Part shown: positions 1 to 13,981 of the stretch, in pieces | Position numbering within the stretch: position 1 is the stretch's first letter | Layout: each line of letters opens with the position of its first letter | From: Rhizoctonia solani | Lineage: Eukaryota > Basidiomycota > Agaricomycetes > Cantharellales > Ceratobasidiaceae | Direction of reading: 5' to 3' | Length of the DNA stretch: 64,000 nt | Assembly: GCF_016906535.1 (NCBI RefSeq) | Contig: NC_057382.1 | Span: 1,364,001-1,428,000, forward strand | Program-made: the position numbers and the translations under genes | The notes under the pieces: generated by a model | Databases searched by the model: none | What the model saw: the letters and a program-made list of their open reading frames with translations, nothing else | Told to the model about the DNA's origin: nothing

Positions 1-85
1 GCACCCCCCCCCCGTTCCTTCTCTTCCTACTCCTCCAAATCCCATTCACATTTTCATCCCGGCCCCTTTACTTTCTCCTTCCAAT

Positions 86-2230
86 ATGTCGAATCTTGTC
101 GTTCCCGTTGTTCTCGGCTCAACCGTTGTATGGCTCGCCGTCAAGACAATGGCTATCGGGAAGCGAGAGACTTATCTCCCTCCCGGTCCTCCCACCGTCC
201 CGTTGCTGGGTAATTTACATGAATTTCCTAAGACCGAAGCCCATTTAAAGTATGTCTTGCGTCGCTCCTCTTTTGGCTGCGAACTTGCTTTCCTTGAACC
301 CTATCTAAACTCTCCCATTCATATAGACTGACTGAATGGGCTCGCATCTACGGTGGAATGTACTCCGTGAGTTGTGTTTGCTCCGACGCCGTCTCCGGTA
401 GCGATATTCACTCGATTCTAGTTGAAGATGGGCCCTGGCACAGCTATAGTCATTACCGATGTTGCTGCCGTCAAGGAACTTATGGACAAGCGCTCGCAGT
501 CAACGGTCGATCGTCCCCCCAACCACATGGCCGACTTGGTAGCTGGTGGAATGAACATGGTATTGTCCCGTTACAGTCAGTGTCGAATCGTCAAACATAT
601 ACAACCAATGACTAACGGATCCTTCTAGCCGAGGACTGGCGTACTCTTCGTCGTGCATCCCATGCAATCTTGACCCAGCAAGCCTGTGCCGGACATCTCC
701 CTATCCAACGTGCAGAGGCTGCGCAGCTCCTGCATGATTGCCTTACTACTCCCGAGGTATGTTTTGTATTGTTCGGGTCAGCTTCCTAACCTGACATGGT
801 CCTATTCAGAAATTCTATACCCACATTCGCCGTTATTCGTCATCTGTCATCCTTTCAGTATTGTTCGGAAAGCGTGCACCCCGTTTTGAAACCAAAGAGG
901 TTACCGACTTCTTCAATGCTCAACACAGCTGGGAAGAAGTCCTCGAGCCTGGTTCGTGCATATAGAAGCTACGCCCATTTTTTTTATCTGACTATATGCG
1001 GGATTTTTCAGGTGCTCACCCGCCAATGGATCTCATCCCTATCTTGAAACACGTTCCAGAAGCCCTTGCTTCGTGGAAGACACTTTGCAAGAAGACTCGC
1101 AAGCTCCAACGTGATCTATACTTCGGTCTCCTCGAGGAAACTGAGCGACGTATCGCTAATCATCAAGAAAACAACTGCTTCATGGAGCAAGTTTTAGCCC
1201 GTCAGCAGGAGTTTGGCATGAGCCGTGAGCTCGTTGGCTACCTTGGTGGCGTCCTATTGGAAGGTGGCTCGGATACTACCAGCTCTTTCCTCCAAACGCT
1301 TGTACTTGGTCTCACAGCTTTCCCCGACGTTCAAAAGAAGGCTCAGGTAAAATCATTTTGCCATCACGCTGGTATAATTTATTCTGATCTCTCATTACTC
1401 TACTCAAGGCCGAGATTGACTCGGTTGTTGGCTCTGATCATGCTCCTACCCCTGAGGACTTTGACCGGCTTCCTTACATCCAAGCCATCATCAAGGAATG
1501 CCACCGCTGGCGTCCGGTCGCGCCCCTCGCAATTCCTCACGGCACCATCCAGGAAGAGACCGTGAGTACTTGAACTTTATCTCTCCAGATCAAAACTCAT
1601 ACCTTTCTCCAGTACCGAGGTTACCGCATTCCCGCCGGCTCGACAATTTTCGTGAATAACTGGGGAATGTTCCACGACCCTGAAGTCTACGAGCGTCCCG
1701 ACGACTTCTGGCCCGATCGCTTCTTGCAAAACGAGTTTGGTACCAAGCCTGGCGTCGACAATACCGATCGCAGGACCAACATGGCCTTTGGCAGCGGTCG
1801 TCGATTCTGCCCTGGTGTCCACCTAGCTAACAACAGCTTGGTAAGACTCTATGCGACCAGTTCATTTTGGAATAATCCCTGAGTTTCAATTTTTAGATGC
1901 TGAACACCATGAATATGGTCTGGGCGTTTGATTTCAGCCTTGCTACTGATCCCGACACTGGAAACCCTATCCCTGTGGATATCCACGATTATGCAAAGGT
2001 TGGTTCCCACTATCCACCTGCCGCATGGTGGTGCCTGACTGACTGCTTGATTCCCCCAATAGGGTATCTTGACGTGCCCGAATCCCTTCAAATGCAAGAT
2101 TACTCCTCGCAGCGCCCACCATGCTGAAATCATCGAGCATGACTTTGCTGCGGCTGGGCCCGCATTCGAACCCTTTGAACGGGATTTGCGCGAGGAAGAC
2201 CTCGCATATATTGCCACTCAGCGCAAGTAA
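86..2230 (+). CDS. Cytochrome P450 monooxygenase
   Basis: Heme-thiolate monooxygenase, probably anchored in the ER membrane and using NADPH-P450 reductase. About ten exons give roughly 535 residues with no frame break. Residues 1-25 form a hydrophobic anchor, followed by the proline hinge PPGPPTVPLLGN. The I-helix motif EGGSDTTS lies near residue 300, the K-helix ExxR (ECHR) near 360, and the heme loop FGSGRRFCPG near 430-440 with the axial cysteine. The start ATG at 86 follows a CT-rich leader and begins the anchor directly; the stop is TAA at 2228-2230. The sequence resembles the OrdA-like (O-methylsterigmatocystin oxidoreductase type) P450s that are greatly expanded in agaricomycetes. The substrate cannot be told from sequence, and no other biosynthetic gene is adjacent. 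Confidence 0.93.
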
Positions 2231-4320
2231 TCTAGTTGCCTGGGACCACTCAAAATATTGCTTTTAAGTAGCATTGAATCTATCATCGAGATACCATCAA
2301 TTAATCTCATATATTTCTCGCCCTTTTCCTTTTCTCTCGTTGCTCTTACATCGACTCGCCCTCTCGTTTGCTTTCTGTTTCTTTTTCATCATTATCTGGG
2401 ATGTATACAGTCGATAAATAATACTACTATGCGACTTGCCTATATTTGAACTGTGCACCCCAGATTCGACGTGAGCTAGTGCGCAATCAAGGGGACTAGT
2501 GTGAGAAATGAAACTCAATAGCAATACCCCTTGTCTGCTTGCTCCGCCCCTCTTGGGAATTAGATAGCGAAAGCTGTCTCCGTATATTGAACGGAATGGA
2601 TAAACTCTTTTGAATTCTCTCAAATCGCCTATTCAAATAAACACGTGGCTCTGCCAGTCTGACATCATATCTACATTACAAACTATAGTTGGTGATATTA
2701 CGAGTTGGTTCCTTATGCATCACCAATACCCCTGAGGCATACATTGCACATTGGCTGGCTGAATGAAGCGGCGCTGGTCCAAGCTCAAATTCAACTATGT
2801 ATCTCGCATGCACGAAACCGGGATTGGCGTCCTCTACACAACCTTCCAGTTAAATAATCGGCCACAGGGTTGTGTAAATTACTTTACGCCGGTCATTTAT
2901 ACTTTACGCAGGCTCTCCTATCTTAATTACGTGGTAGGATCAGGTCATTCAGCCCACGCCCATCGATGTTATGGATGTTTTCTCACAAGAAGAGCCAGCG
3001 GCGTGATTTCTTCAATAGGTGTCTACCAAAGCCGACAGTTTATTGGCCATTCAGTACCTTCATGCTGATGCTCATGGTGCTCTATAACTAGTAATCAATT
3101 TGTAATTGATTATGTATGACGGGCTCCTTAAGCAACACAACCTTCGATATTTTTTCTTCAAACTAATCATTGTGTGCTTGACAACGAGTCTGCTTCGATG
3201 CTAAAGTTCCGGTTCTATCATAGTACGAGTAGAATTGTTCGGAGATGTTGGGTCGCAGGCGCGCACTGTGAATTGCAATGCGATCAGCGCCTTTGACAAG
3301 GTATGTACAGATGAATCCTGAGACGGGGCGCGCTCGCCATGCTTGGAGAATATTTGGTTTAAAAAGGTAGTCAAGGCTTTGACGGCTTGTCAGCCCGATC
3401 GTCATGCGCTAATGATGTTGCTACACCAGTGCCACACCTGAGATTGGACATATGTCAAATCTTTCACCAGAGGTTGGTTGCGCGCGGCTATAGTGTACTG
3501 AGATGTACCAATGGGGCTACGGCCCGAGAGTCCTAACTCCCTGCGCGATCAAAGGGGATAATCAGAATTAAAGTTCTATTTACCGTTCGTCCGGGGTATT
3601 AGATTAGTAGGATGCATACCTGCTCTGCTAATGTATGTAAAAATTAGTACATATTAGTGACTTCTTATGCTCGATCGGTACTATCCGAATCGATGTCTCC
3701 GCCCATACGTCAACTTCATATGATCCAAAGTCCGGACTGTGCTTGCCTGGAATAATGGGTGAGAGCCAACCAGGGCCAGTGAGTTTATCAGGTCTGTAGC
3801 TTCGAGGTACTAAAAATGTATCCCTGTTCGGAGCTTGGTGAGCCTGACGGCCTGCAATAGAAGACTCAGAGTTCTTGCTGGTGAGGGGTTTGGAAACTGG
3901 ATCAAGAGATCACGATGTCGAGCGGCACGTTTTGGATCGTCAAAGAAGCCTTGTAATCTAAGGATCATCGGCTTTCGTCCGATTGATGGTTTAAAAAAAA
4001 CAAGGCGCCCGCTCCTAGAAGCTTGTAATAATCACACCCTGAAATGTCCACACTGTGTTTCCCAAGAGCTTTTTGTTTTGGCTTTCCTACAAGCCCTGAT
4101 GTGGCACGAGGGATGGCAGCGTGACATCTGCCGGCTTGTCTTGTCGCATATTTAAGATTATGACCGATACGGTGGCTGGGCTCTTGTTTGAGCCACAAGT
4201 CGGTCAGATCATCGTATTACGTTATCAAGCGGACGGATCATTGTGGGGAATGACCAGCGTCCTCGAGGGAGCTTGCCTGAATTTTGCCAACTTTGCTTCG
4301 ACCTGATCTGGGATCCAAGT
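2231..4320. other. Intergenic, no gene recognised
   Basis: About 2.1 kb between the P450 and the carboxylase gene. Only short open frames occur on either strand, without family motifs, a convincing exon chain or an RNA gene. The last few hundred bases presumably hold the carboxylase promoter. Confidence 0.5.
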
Positions 4321-6700
4321 ATGCTCAGGCTGAGTCGGTTTGTACGCGCTGGGAGGACTCCTGCATTGTCCACATCGCATATTGTGCGACGCAGTGTTCA
4401 CGATGCATCGAGGTTGCCTTCTTTACTGTCGACAACCAGCCCAGACTTTGTTGAAAAGGCGGAAGCAATGGATGCGCTGGTAGGCTTGCCCGAAACCTGC
4501 GACAACTTCTCTAACGCCTTTACCAGGTTTCGAAGTATGAAGAATTAGTTGGCGCCGCCCGTGAGGGAGGCGGAGCAAAAGCCCAAGAAAGAATGCGCTC
4601 GAAAGGGAAGAAGACACCACGAGAGAGGTATATAAACTTTAATCAGTCAAAATGTCAATAATTTAATCTATTCGCAGAATCGCCTTGTTGCTCGACCCAC
4701 ATTCGCCATTCTTGGAATTGTCATCGCTGGCAGCGTATGATCTATACGACAACAGCGTCCCTGGGGCTGGCATAATTACTGGGATAGGGAGAATCAACGG
4801 TCGAGAATGTGTAATTGTTTGCAATGACGCCACGGTGAAGGGCGGAAGTTATTTTCCTATGACAGTACGTAAAAGCCAGACTGATAATCTTGTAAGAAGG
4901 TTGTACTAATTGGCCTTTGGTTGATAGGTCAAGAAACACTTGCGAGCCCAGGAAATTGCCATGCAAAATGGGCTACCCTGCGTTTATCTCGGTAGGCATA
5001 TGTGGACTGGACATGTCGTCCTTAAGCTAAGTAGTCTGCAGTCGAATCTGGGGGTGCGGCGTTGCCCCATCAAGCAAGCGTCTTTCCTGATCGAGAGCAC
5101 TTTGGACGCATCTTCTATAATATGGCCCAAATGAGTAGGATGGGAATTCCACAGGTAAATGAAATAGAAACAGAGGGTGATCTGTCTGATTTCCATTCAG
5201 ATCAGTGTTGTTCATGGAATTAGTGTCGCTGGTGGTGCATATGTCCCCGCCATGGCCGATGAAAACATCATAGTTCGGCAACAAGGTCTGTCGGCACAGT
5301 TACTGATTGCATCGATTTCTCCAACCTGGATTTTGTGTAGGCCGAATCTTCTTAGCTGGTCCACCCCTTGTAAAAGCAGCAACCGGAGAAGTTGTTGACG
5401 ATGAAACGCTTGGGGGTGGCGACATGCATTCTTCTGAATCAGGTGTCACTGATCATCTTGCGCGCGACGATGCGCATGCTATTGAAATAGCTCGAGCATG
5501 CATTGCTGATCTCGGAAATGGAGGCTGGGTTGCCAATCCAGTACGTTTATGCATCTAGTTGATCCAGTGAATTGCCATTTCTTATCATAGTGTATGCGGT
5601 TAGCCTCTCAAGGTGCCAGAGGAGCCCCTATATTCTGCTCGTGATCTTCATGGGATTGTTGGCACAGATGTGCGTCAAGGATTTGATATGCGAGATGTCA
5701 TTGCCAGGATCGTAGATGGTTCGAGCTTCCGTGAATTTAAGAAAGAATACGGTCCCACCATCCTTACGGTACGTAGCATAGTTTATATCAGGTATTTATA
5801 CGTACCCATGTTCAATACTTACTTGGAGTAGGGGTTCGCGCATATTCATGGCTATCCCGTTGGGATCATAGCCAACAATGGGATTTTGTTTTCGCCTTCT
5901 GCATTGAAGGCGACCCATTTCATCGAGTTGTGCTCTCAGCGGAAAATCCCGCTTCTGTTCCTGGTTAATGTTACTGGTTGGTGTCTTCTATTTGTTCTGG
6001 GAGCTGCAGTGTTGATCTACGTTTCACTCTAGGGTATATGGTCGGCTCAAAGGCGGAGCGCGGTGGGATAGCTAAGGACGGCGCGAAGATGGTCCGAGCA
6101 GTTGCTTGTGTTGACGTGCCAAAGTTAACTGTGATCGTCGGCGGATCGTTTGGTGCTGGCAACTACGGTAGGGGTTTCCAAAATGTATCAGCTATGTAGC
6201 TGATAATGTTTATAGGGATGTGCGGGCGTGCTGTAAGTTGATCAAAAAGGGATAAGTACTTTTATTTACATATTGTCGGTGCTAGTACTCTCCGCGATTT
6301 CTGTGGATGTGGCCTGTAAGTGCTGGGAGCTCTCCTAAAAATTCGTTGCTCAATTTAGTTTCAGAACGCGAAGGTATCTGTGATGGGATCCGGTCAACTA
6401 TCCGAGGTGATGGCCACTGTATCAAAGTATGATTATTTCTCTGATGTTGATCAAGTCATTGATTTTTTTTTCTAAACTAGGGACCCCGCACAACATGCTT
6501 CACTAAAGGCTGAAATTGAAGATCAATCCACGTCATTGTATGCGACTTCCCGATTATGGGATGATGGTATCATTCGCCCTCAAGACACTAGAGATGTTGT
6601 TGGACTAGGCCTCGCTCTTGCGGCAAGAGAAAGGCGCCCAAGCTCGAACTCTGCCCAGTCTGGCACGGCTGAGGGAGCTTTTGGTGTATTCCGCATGTAA
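4321..6700 (+). CDS. mccB: Methylcrotonoyl-CoA carboxylase beta subunit, mitochondrial
   Basis: Carboxyltransferase subunit of biotin-dependent 3-methylcrotonoyl-CoA carboxylase, which acts in mitochondrial leucine catabolism. The ATG at 4321 opens an Arg/Ser-rich presequence ([20 protein letters not shown]) typical of matrix import. The spliced product, about 560 residues, has the first crotonase-like half with [16 protein letters not shown], the acyl-CoA-binding VESGGA and [15 protein letters not shown], then the second half with [17 protein letters not shown] and [19 protein letters not shown]. It ends at a TAA at 6698-6700 after GVFRM. At least ten short introns interrupt it. I see no frame break. 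The order of motifs and the [21 protein letters not shown] segment favour MCC beta over propionyl-CoA carboxylase beta. The biotin-carrying alpha subunit is not in the window. Confidence 0.93.
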
Positions 6701-7226
6701 TAAGTTGACGTTTCTCTTCTAAAAAATCTTTTACATCCACAAACTAGTCTTCCGGGCCGAGTTTCTTGAGTTGGCGGGCTGACGGAGCCTGACACTCGCC
6801 GGAAACGCGATCACGTGTACGAAGGTTTGCGGATTGCAATTCTGAAGGTCAATTTCTTCCCGACCATTGATTCATGTATGACGTCACAACTACTTGCGAG
6901 TTCCTACCTCAGTACTCCAACTTCCGTACTGGTGCAGTTTGTCTCAACCAACCTGTTTGCCTATCATTTGCGAACTGTAACTAAGTACTCGACTCGCCTA
7001 ATAGCCTGTATCCTCGTGCTCTAAGGGCTGACAATCTGAGCATCAGCAGCGACGGACTGCGCCTTGGTCTTTTTACTCAGTGTATCCTTGCATTGATCGC
7101 TGTTCCTGGTTTACCTGGGCAGGTTTGTGTCAATCCTTGATCTTACACAGCTTAAGCGCCTTGCGCTCCACATTCATATATTACTGCTTCGCGATTTGGT
7201 GTATCTAAACTATAAGCCCCCTCGGC
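6701..7226. other. Intergenic spacer
   Basis: About 0.5 kb between the carboxylase stop and the kinase gene start. No coding or RNA signal is seen. A TATAAG lies at about 7210, probably too close to the proposed ATG at 7227 to serve as a core promoter if that start is right. Confidence 0.4.
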
Positions 7227-10200
7227 ATGAGGCCCATCTCAGTCGACGATATTGCAGACAAGGTTCACTCTCTCTGGAAAATATGTAGTAAGGTGGAGGT
7301 ACATCAGGTACGTGTGGCCCAACCACCCAGCTCCACAATTGTCGATTGAATTGATCGAGCCACGTGAATAGCAACGTTTCCGCCAGGTGCATCGTCGATC
7401 ACGAGATATTCTTGATAGAATACAAGATATGTACGGAGAACCTGGTCTGGAGTCTGTGCTACTGGACGTAGACAAGTCGGTCCCAGTTTTGCTTCTTGCG
7501 GTTTGGTGTACTAATTGGTGTATCAGTACTCTCAGCCGCGTAATCGAGGCATTGCGTCAATGGGAGTCTTTATCTCCCTACCAAGCTATTGTTGACGAGG
7601 GGAAAATCGCCACGTGTCTTGAGGTAGAGCTTAGGGCATTGGGTGAATGCGATATACACCATGTTGTAAGTTGATCTCGGTTGGACATCGATCCCCAATT
7701 GATCCAGGTGTTCGCGTGGTTAGCTCGGCTTTGAACGAGAATGGGCAAAAAATTACATACGGGCCAAGGAGCTGGACGATCGTGATTTGGAGGAAAAATT
7801 GCTGAGGATAGCCGAAGAGTCACCTGAGCCTGCTATCGAAAATCCTGAACCGATGGGTGTGCAGTCCTCGGTGCCTTCGACTTCCACCGCAATGGGGCGA
7901 TTGGCTAGGGACGGGGTAAGGCGGTTCTGTTGTTGTTATACTCGCGTCCAAACAATCGATCTCTGTAGTTCACCCGTTCGCGAATAACCCAGAGACATCT
8001 GGATGCTTCCTCGAGTGGAGAGAACTTTTTGAAGGGACTCGAAGCACTCACTAAAGAGGTCCACGACAGCATAACGACAGTCGCCCAACATCAGCCTCTA
8101 TTAAATGCCCATCAACTCTCCCCAATAGTGGCGCCCCTCATGGATGAGCTTTTATCAATACGCGATAAGCCGCTTGGCGAGCAGACCGACTCCCCAATGC
8201 TTCAAGTGACACACGTTCCTTTTGTCACTATATCCGACATCAACAAGATGGAGGATGCACATTATCTTCGGAATATTCGAGACTTGTCTTTGCAGATTCG
8301 ACTCTACAGTGGACACCGATGCGCGGAAATGGTTCAATCATGACCTATCTTGCCAACATACTCGAAGACAAGTTTATTCCCGATACCGACTTCGAGGAAC
8401 AGCCGCCAATCAAGAAGAACATGGGGCAACCCTGGTTGCAGTTCGACTCTGCCAACCTCGTCCGGACGACCAAATACTATATAAACTCCTACAGAGAGTA
8501 GGTTGCTTCGTTTGAAACTCTTATTGCTATTAACCTAGACGTATAGCGATTACTTCAAGAGGCCTGCATCTGGTCGCGGTTGACACACAAGAATATATTG
8601 CCCTTCCTAGGCTTGTGCCGTTACGTTAAGGAGCAAAGGACTCAAATATTGGGATTGGTTTCTCCATGGGAAGAACGCACGCTTTCGGACTATGTGAAAG
8701 TATTCCAGATACCAAACATATTTCTTTGGTATGAATATAGAGGGAGCTCCAGTATAGTCTTTAACAAATAAAGCCAGGTGGTTGGGGTTGCCCAAGGTCT
8801 TCACTATTTACATTCAAACGGGCTACATCACGGGGGCTACATGCGGTAAGTTGGATTGCGCTGTAGTCCATGACCGAGATAATTATACTGTTTCTCAGGG
8901 TGCCATTTTGTTGGCACGCAAGGAACACCTCGAATCGGAGGTTGTCATTGTGTTCCAAGTTCGAGGTCAACCCTCCCTTGAGCCTTGTAATACGACTCGC
9001 AGGGCAAAGCGCATTACGATGCATGGCACCCGAGGTACTGTTCTTTATAACCACAAAGCCATGTTTGAGCTTACTTCTGGCTCTCCAAGTATATCCGGGG
9101 GCGGGTTTCCTGCCCAGATATGATGCTCAGTGCTGACGTTTGGTCCTTAGCTTTAATCATTTTACAAGTAAATACTTCCATATCCCATATCCCACATAGC
9201 TGAGATCATGAGTTTTTAGATTTTTACTCACAAAACACCATTCGAAGGTGTACCCATGCCACATGGGCTTGTCGCCTTTCTAGTCCAAGGCCCGATCCCC
9301 AATCATCCATCTACCACATTGACGGAGGTCATGAGCACAATCACTCCAGTACGGCCCGATCCTGAAACGGAAACGGACGCCAGCATACACTATTCCTGCG
9401 ACTAGCGACGATGCGCTAAAAGCGGCAGCTATTGCTGCGGCCGAAGTTCTTCCTTCGGAAGAAGAGGGCCAACGTGTGTCGAACGTGGGCTAAGCGATAA
9501 AATGTGGTCATTGCTGCAATCATGTTGGAAGTATGAGCCTCGTGCTCGACCAACGATGAACAAGATTTTGCAGAGTTTGAATGAAATTGCTCCAACTCCG
9601 CGATCGGGGTGAAAAACATTACGGCACAAGTTCGCAAAACGACTATATTTCCAGTCGCGACAGGAGGCCAGTGCGATGTATGTCCACCCCAATTTTGTCT
9701 CAGCCAATTATACAGATTGACATTTCTGTTATAGATATTTCTCGGAGAGTTTGTCACATTTCCACATGAGAAGGTTGCGATGAAGCGACTGAGAGTGTTC
9801 CACGATAGGAATTGGAGCCGGTACGGAAGGTAAATGGCCAATTTATTTGGTTTTGCCATTGAACTCACCGTTTCGTTAGGAACTTATGCGTGAAGTTCGA
9901 TTATGGAGCGAATTATCACACCCTAATGTTCTCGAATTTTACGGGTTATATGACGCTGGAGGGATGTCTATATACATGATTTCTGGGTGGATGTCCAATG
10001 GTAATGCGCCTGATTACTTGTTAAAGTGTCCGGATGCAAATCGCCGAGACATTGTGAGCCGTCTGTCATTTAGCCATTCGAGAGATACCCGCTGAACTCC
10101 ATTCATAGGTTTCCGATGCTTTGAAAGGTCTCTGTTACTTGCATGAATTAGGCATATTACATGGTGATTTAAAAGGGGTGCGTTTCAAACAGTAAAGTAG

Positions 10201-10907
10201 TCACTTTTCCTAACTTTGACTAGGCCAACATATTGATCAAAGAGGACTGTACCGCATGTCTATCCGACCTAGGCCTGGCTCGGGCGTCTCATGAAGCAAC
10301 AATCACAAGTATGCGGGGGAACGGGAGCATCCGATATATGAGCCCGAGATCTTGTTGACAAACGATGAATCAGGAACTCTACGAATTCCAATTAAGACTA
10401 TGGAGAGTGATATTTTTGCGTTTGGATTGGTGATTAGGGAGGTTAGTTAAAGTGACGTTCTCTGTCTGCTTCAACCCCTATAACTTCTATCGTCTTTAGC
10501 TCCTGGGTAATGAAATACCCTACTCTGAGATACAATCCATACCGCACATCATACGATTGATAGCAAGCGGATCGCGACCTTCTCGTCCCAAGAATCTTAT
10601 TGCTAGCGAATGGCTTTGCGATAAGATGTGGGAGATCGTCGAGGCTGCCTTAGCGGGAAACCCCGAACTAAGGCCGACAGCTTGCGAGCTTTCCCAACAC
10701 CTTAGTCGTATCCCAATGGCGACCCGCCATGCCCCGCGAAGAAGAGTCTCGGAGCCCAACCCACCCAGACCGAAGCTTCGAGAGGTGGATACATGCGCTG
10801 GGCGCTTTCGGAACTATGATCAAGTTTTCCTTTGTTCAAGTTTAGTTATGCATTATCCCCATTTCCACTTTATGCATTTGCTTTATTCACACTGTATCTC
10901 AATCTGA
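7227..10907 (+). CDS. MLKL-like N-terminal region, pseudokinase and Ser/Thr kinase protein
   Basis: Multi-exon gene with three parts. The N-terminal part (7227 to about 8340) starts MRPISVDDIADKVHSLWKI and is predicted mostly helical; it resembles the four-helix adaptor region found ahead of kinases in MLKL-like proteins. The middle part (about 8400-9600) is a kinase fold with ACIWSRLTHKNILPFLGLC, AQGLHYLHSNG and LRCMAPE, but HHGG stands where HRD is expected and IGGC where DFG is expected, so it is probably inactive. The last part (about 9610-10750) keeps VAMKRLR with the ATP-binding lysine, HGDLKGANIL with the catalytic Asp, SDLGLAR in place of DFG, and RYMSPEIL, so it is probably active. 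Exon joins in the pseudokinase part are uncertain. It could also be two genes. No substrate can be inferred. Confidence 0.72.
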
Positions 10908-11213
10908 TATCACCGTCTCCACGATCCCTCACTGTATCATTACTTTACTGCATGTTTTCCTGGAGCTGTTTATGTACAATCGCAACATATACTAATTTCT
11001 AATGAATAGTCTCGTTGGCTATAGGGTACCAAGGTTTTTGGGGTTTAGCCCGACACGCGCATTAAGCACCGCCACGAGTTTGATGCTTATGTAGTCTGGC
11101 GAGACGTTCTATCCGAACCCACCAACCCATCACCATCCTCAACTGAGGAGAGTCTTGCTCCTTGATTCCAACTACCATAGTTAACGTATTGGGCCTACAA
11201 AGATTCGTGCACG
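10908..11213. other. Intergenic spacer and MAP kinase promoter
   Basis: About 0.3 kb between two same-strand kinase genes. No coding feature is seen; it should hold the upstream gene's 3' end and the MAP kinase promoter. Confidence 0.4.
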
Positions 11214-12981
<1,768 letters not shown>

Positions 12982-13470
12982 ACGACCCTTCCGCAGACTT
13001 AGTAAGAGAGTTGGAACAACACAATCTTGGCCGGTGAAACCCTGGATAGTTATGAATCTTCATGATGCGAATATATTTTTGAGCTCATGTCCGTATGTAA
13101 TTGAATATAAAGCATGGATATTCAAGTTTGCTACCCAGTTAAACTTACACGTGCAATGATTCAGCATTGATGAATGTGGAGGCAAAGGCCGGATGTATTC
13201 GTACGCTCCCTTGACCGCATTTGAAGCGGAGTTATTCAGCGCTTGTACTTATGAGCAAGAACATGAGGTGACCAATCATTGCCCAGTTGCTGACCAAGTC
13301 AATTATGGATAATAGCAAAAGCGGAAATCTGCAGGAAGCGCACCGCCTTGAATCCTTCGGGCATGTGCGATAGGAAAAGTATAAAGGGCGACTCGGTGTA
13401 CCGACTGCTTCACTCACTGCCTAAAGTGCGCTCTCACCAGCCAATCCACCTCATATAGCAACACTACCAA
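12982..13470. other. Intergenic spacer
   Basis: About 0.5 kb between the MAP kinase and the DUF1857-like gene. No gene is seen. Its right end holds the TATA element annotated separately. Confidence 0.4.
13380..13386 (+). promoter_or_regulatory. TATA-like element
   Basis: TATAAAG about 85 bp ahead of the ATG at 13471, a usual distance for a TATA-driven fungal promoter. It suggests the downstream gene is or recently was transcribed. Confidence 0.45.
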
Positions 13471-13981
13471 ATGTCTTTCTTCAACTACGCATATACTGTT
13501 CCTTTTCCTAAGATTCTAAAATCTCTTGGGCACAGGCGTTCGAGGCCCTACGTCACAAGGCTCGTGAGCCAATGGCATTCGTACCGGTGATCGCCTCCTG
13601 CGAGGTTTTGGAGGAAAACTCAAAGTACATCAAGCGAAAGGTGGCTCTGAAGACCGGCCTCGAGATGACGGAGGACATAGACCTCTACGCGCCGTCGCTG
13701 GTAAGTGTTGGTGTTTGAGACCAGTAGCAATCGATCACTAATGCCGTAGTGACAGATAACGTTCAAGTCGAACACGGGGGCATTTGTCACAAATCTCATC
13801 TCCGAGAATGCCGAGGGGGAACGTTTCTAACGTTCACTTTCCTCATGCCCCTGCCGGGTGTCGAACCCGGTAGTGAAGCCGAGGCAACGAGGAAGAAGAG
13901 ATGAAGGAAGCATCCAAAGGGGCGGTGGCACAAAGTCTCAAGGTCACTTTGGAGATGTTTGAGGAGGGAAAGCTCAATTGA
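13471..13981 (+). CDS. DUF1857-like small protein (frame interrupted)
   Basis: Small soluble protein of the DUF1857 type, related to the START/Bet v 1-like SRPBCC fold; its biochemical role is unknown. It opens MSFFNYAYTVPFP, continues with SWAQAFEALRHKAREPMAFV and VIASCEVLEEN, then after a short intron (about 13700-13755) ITFKSNTGAFVTNLISENAE and FLTFTFLMPLPGVEPGS, and ends VTLEMFEEGKLN with TGA at 13979-13981. To read through, the frame must change near 13512, 13825 and 13890. Each change is a one-base loss next to a repeated base. Codons between the breaks remain conserved-looking, which suggests sequence error rather than an old pseudogene. Family assignment is by recognition of the pattern and is moderately sure. 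Confidence 0.6.

Noticed and set aside
13845..13885. tRNA T-arm-like hairpin on the minus strand (CCGGGTTCGACACCCGG)
   Set aside because: The stem and loop fit a T-arm, but no matching acceptor stem or anticodon arm can be formed upstream, and the plus strand is coding (MPLPGVEPGS of the DUF1857-like protein).
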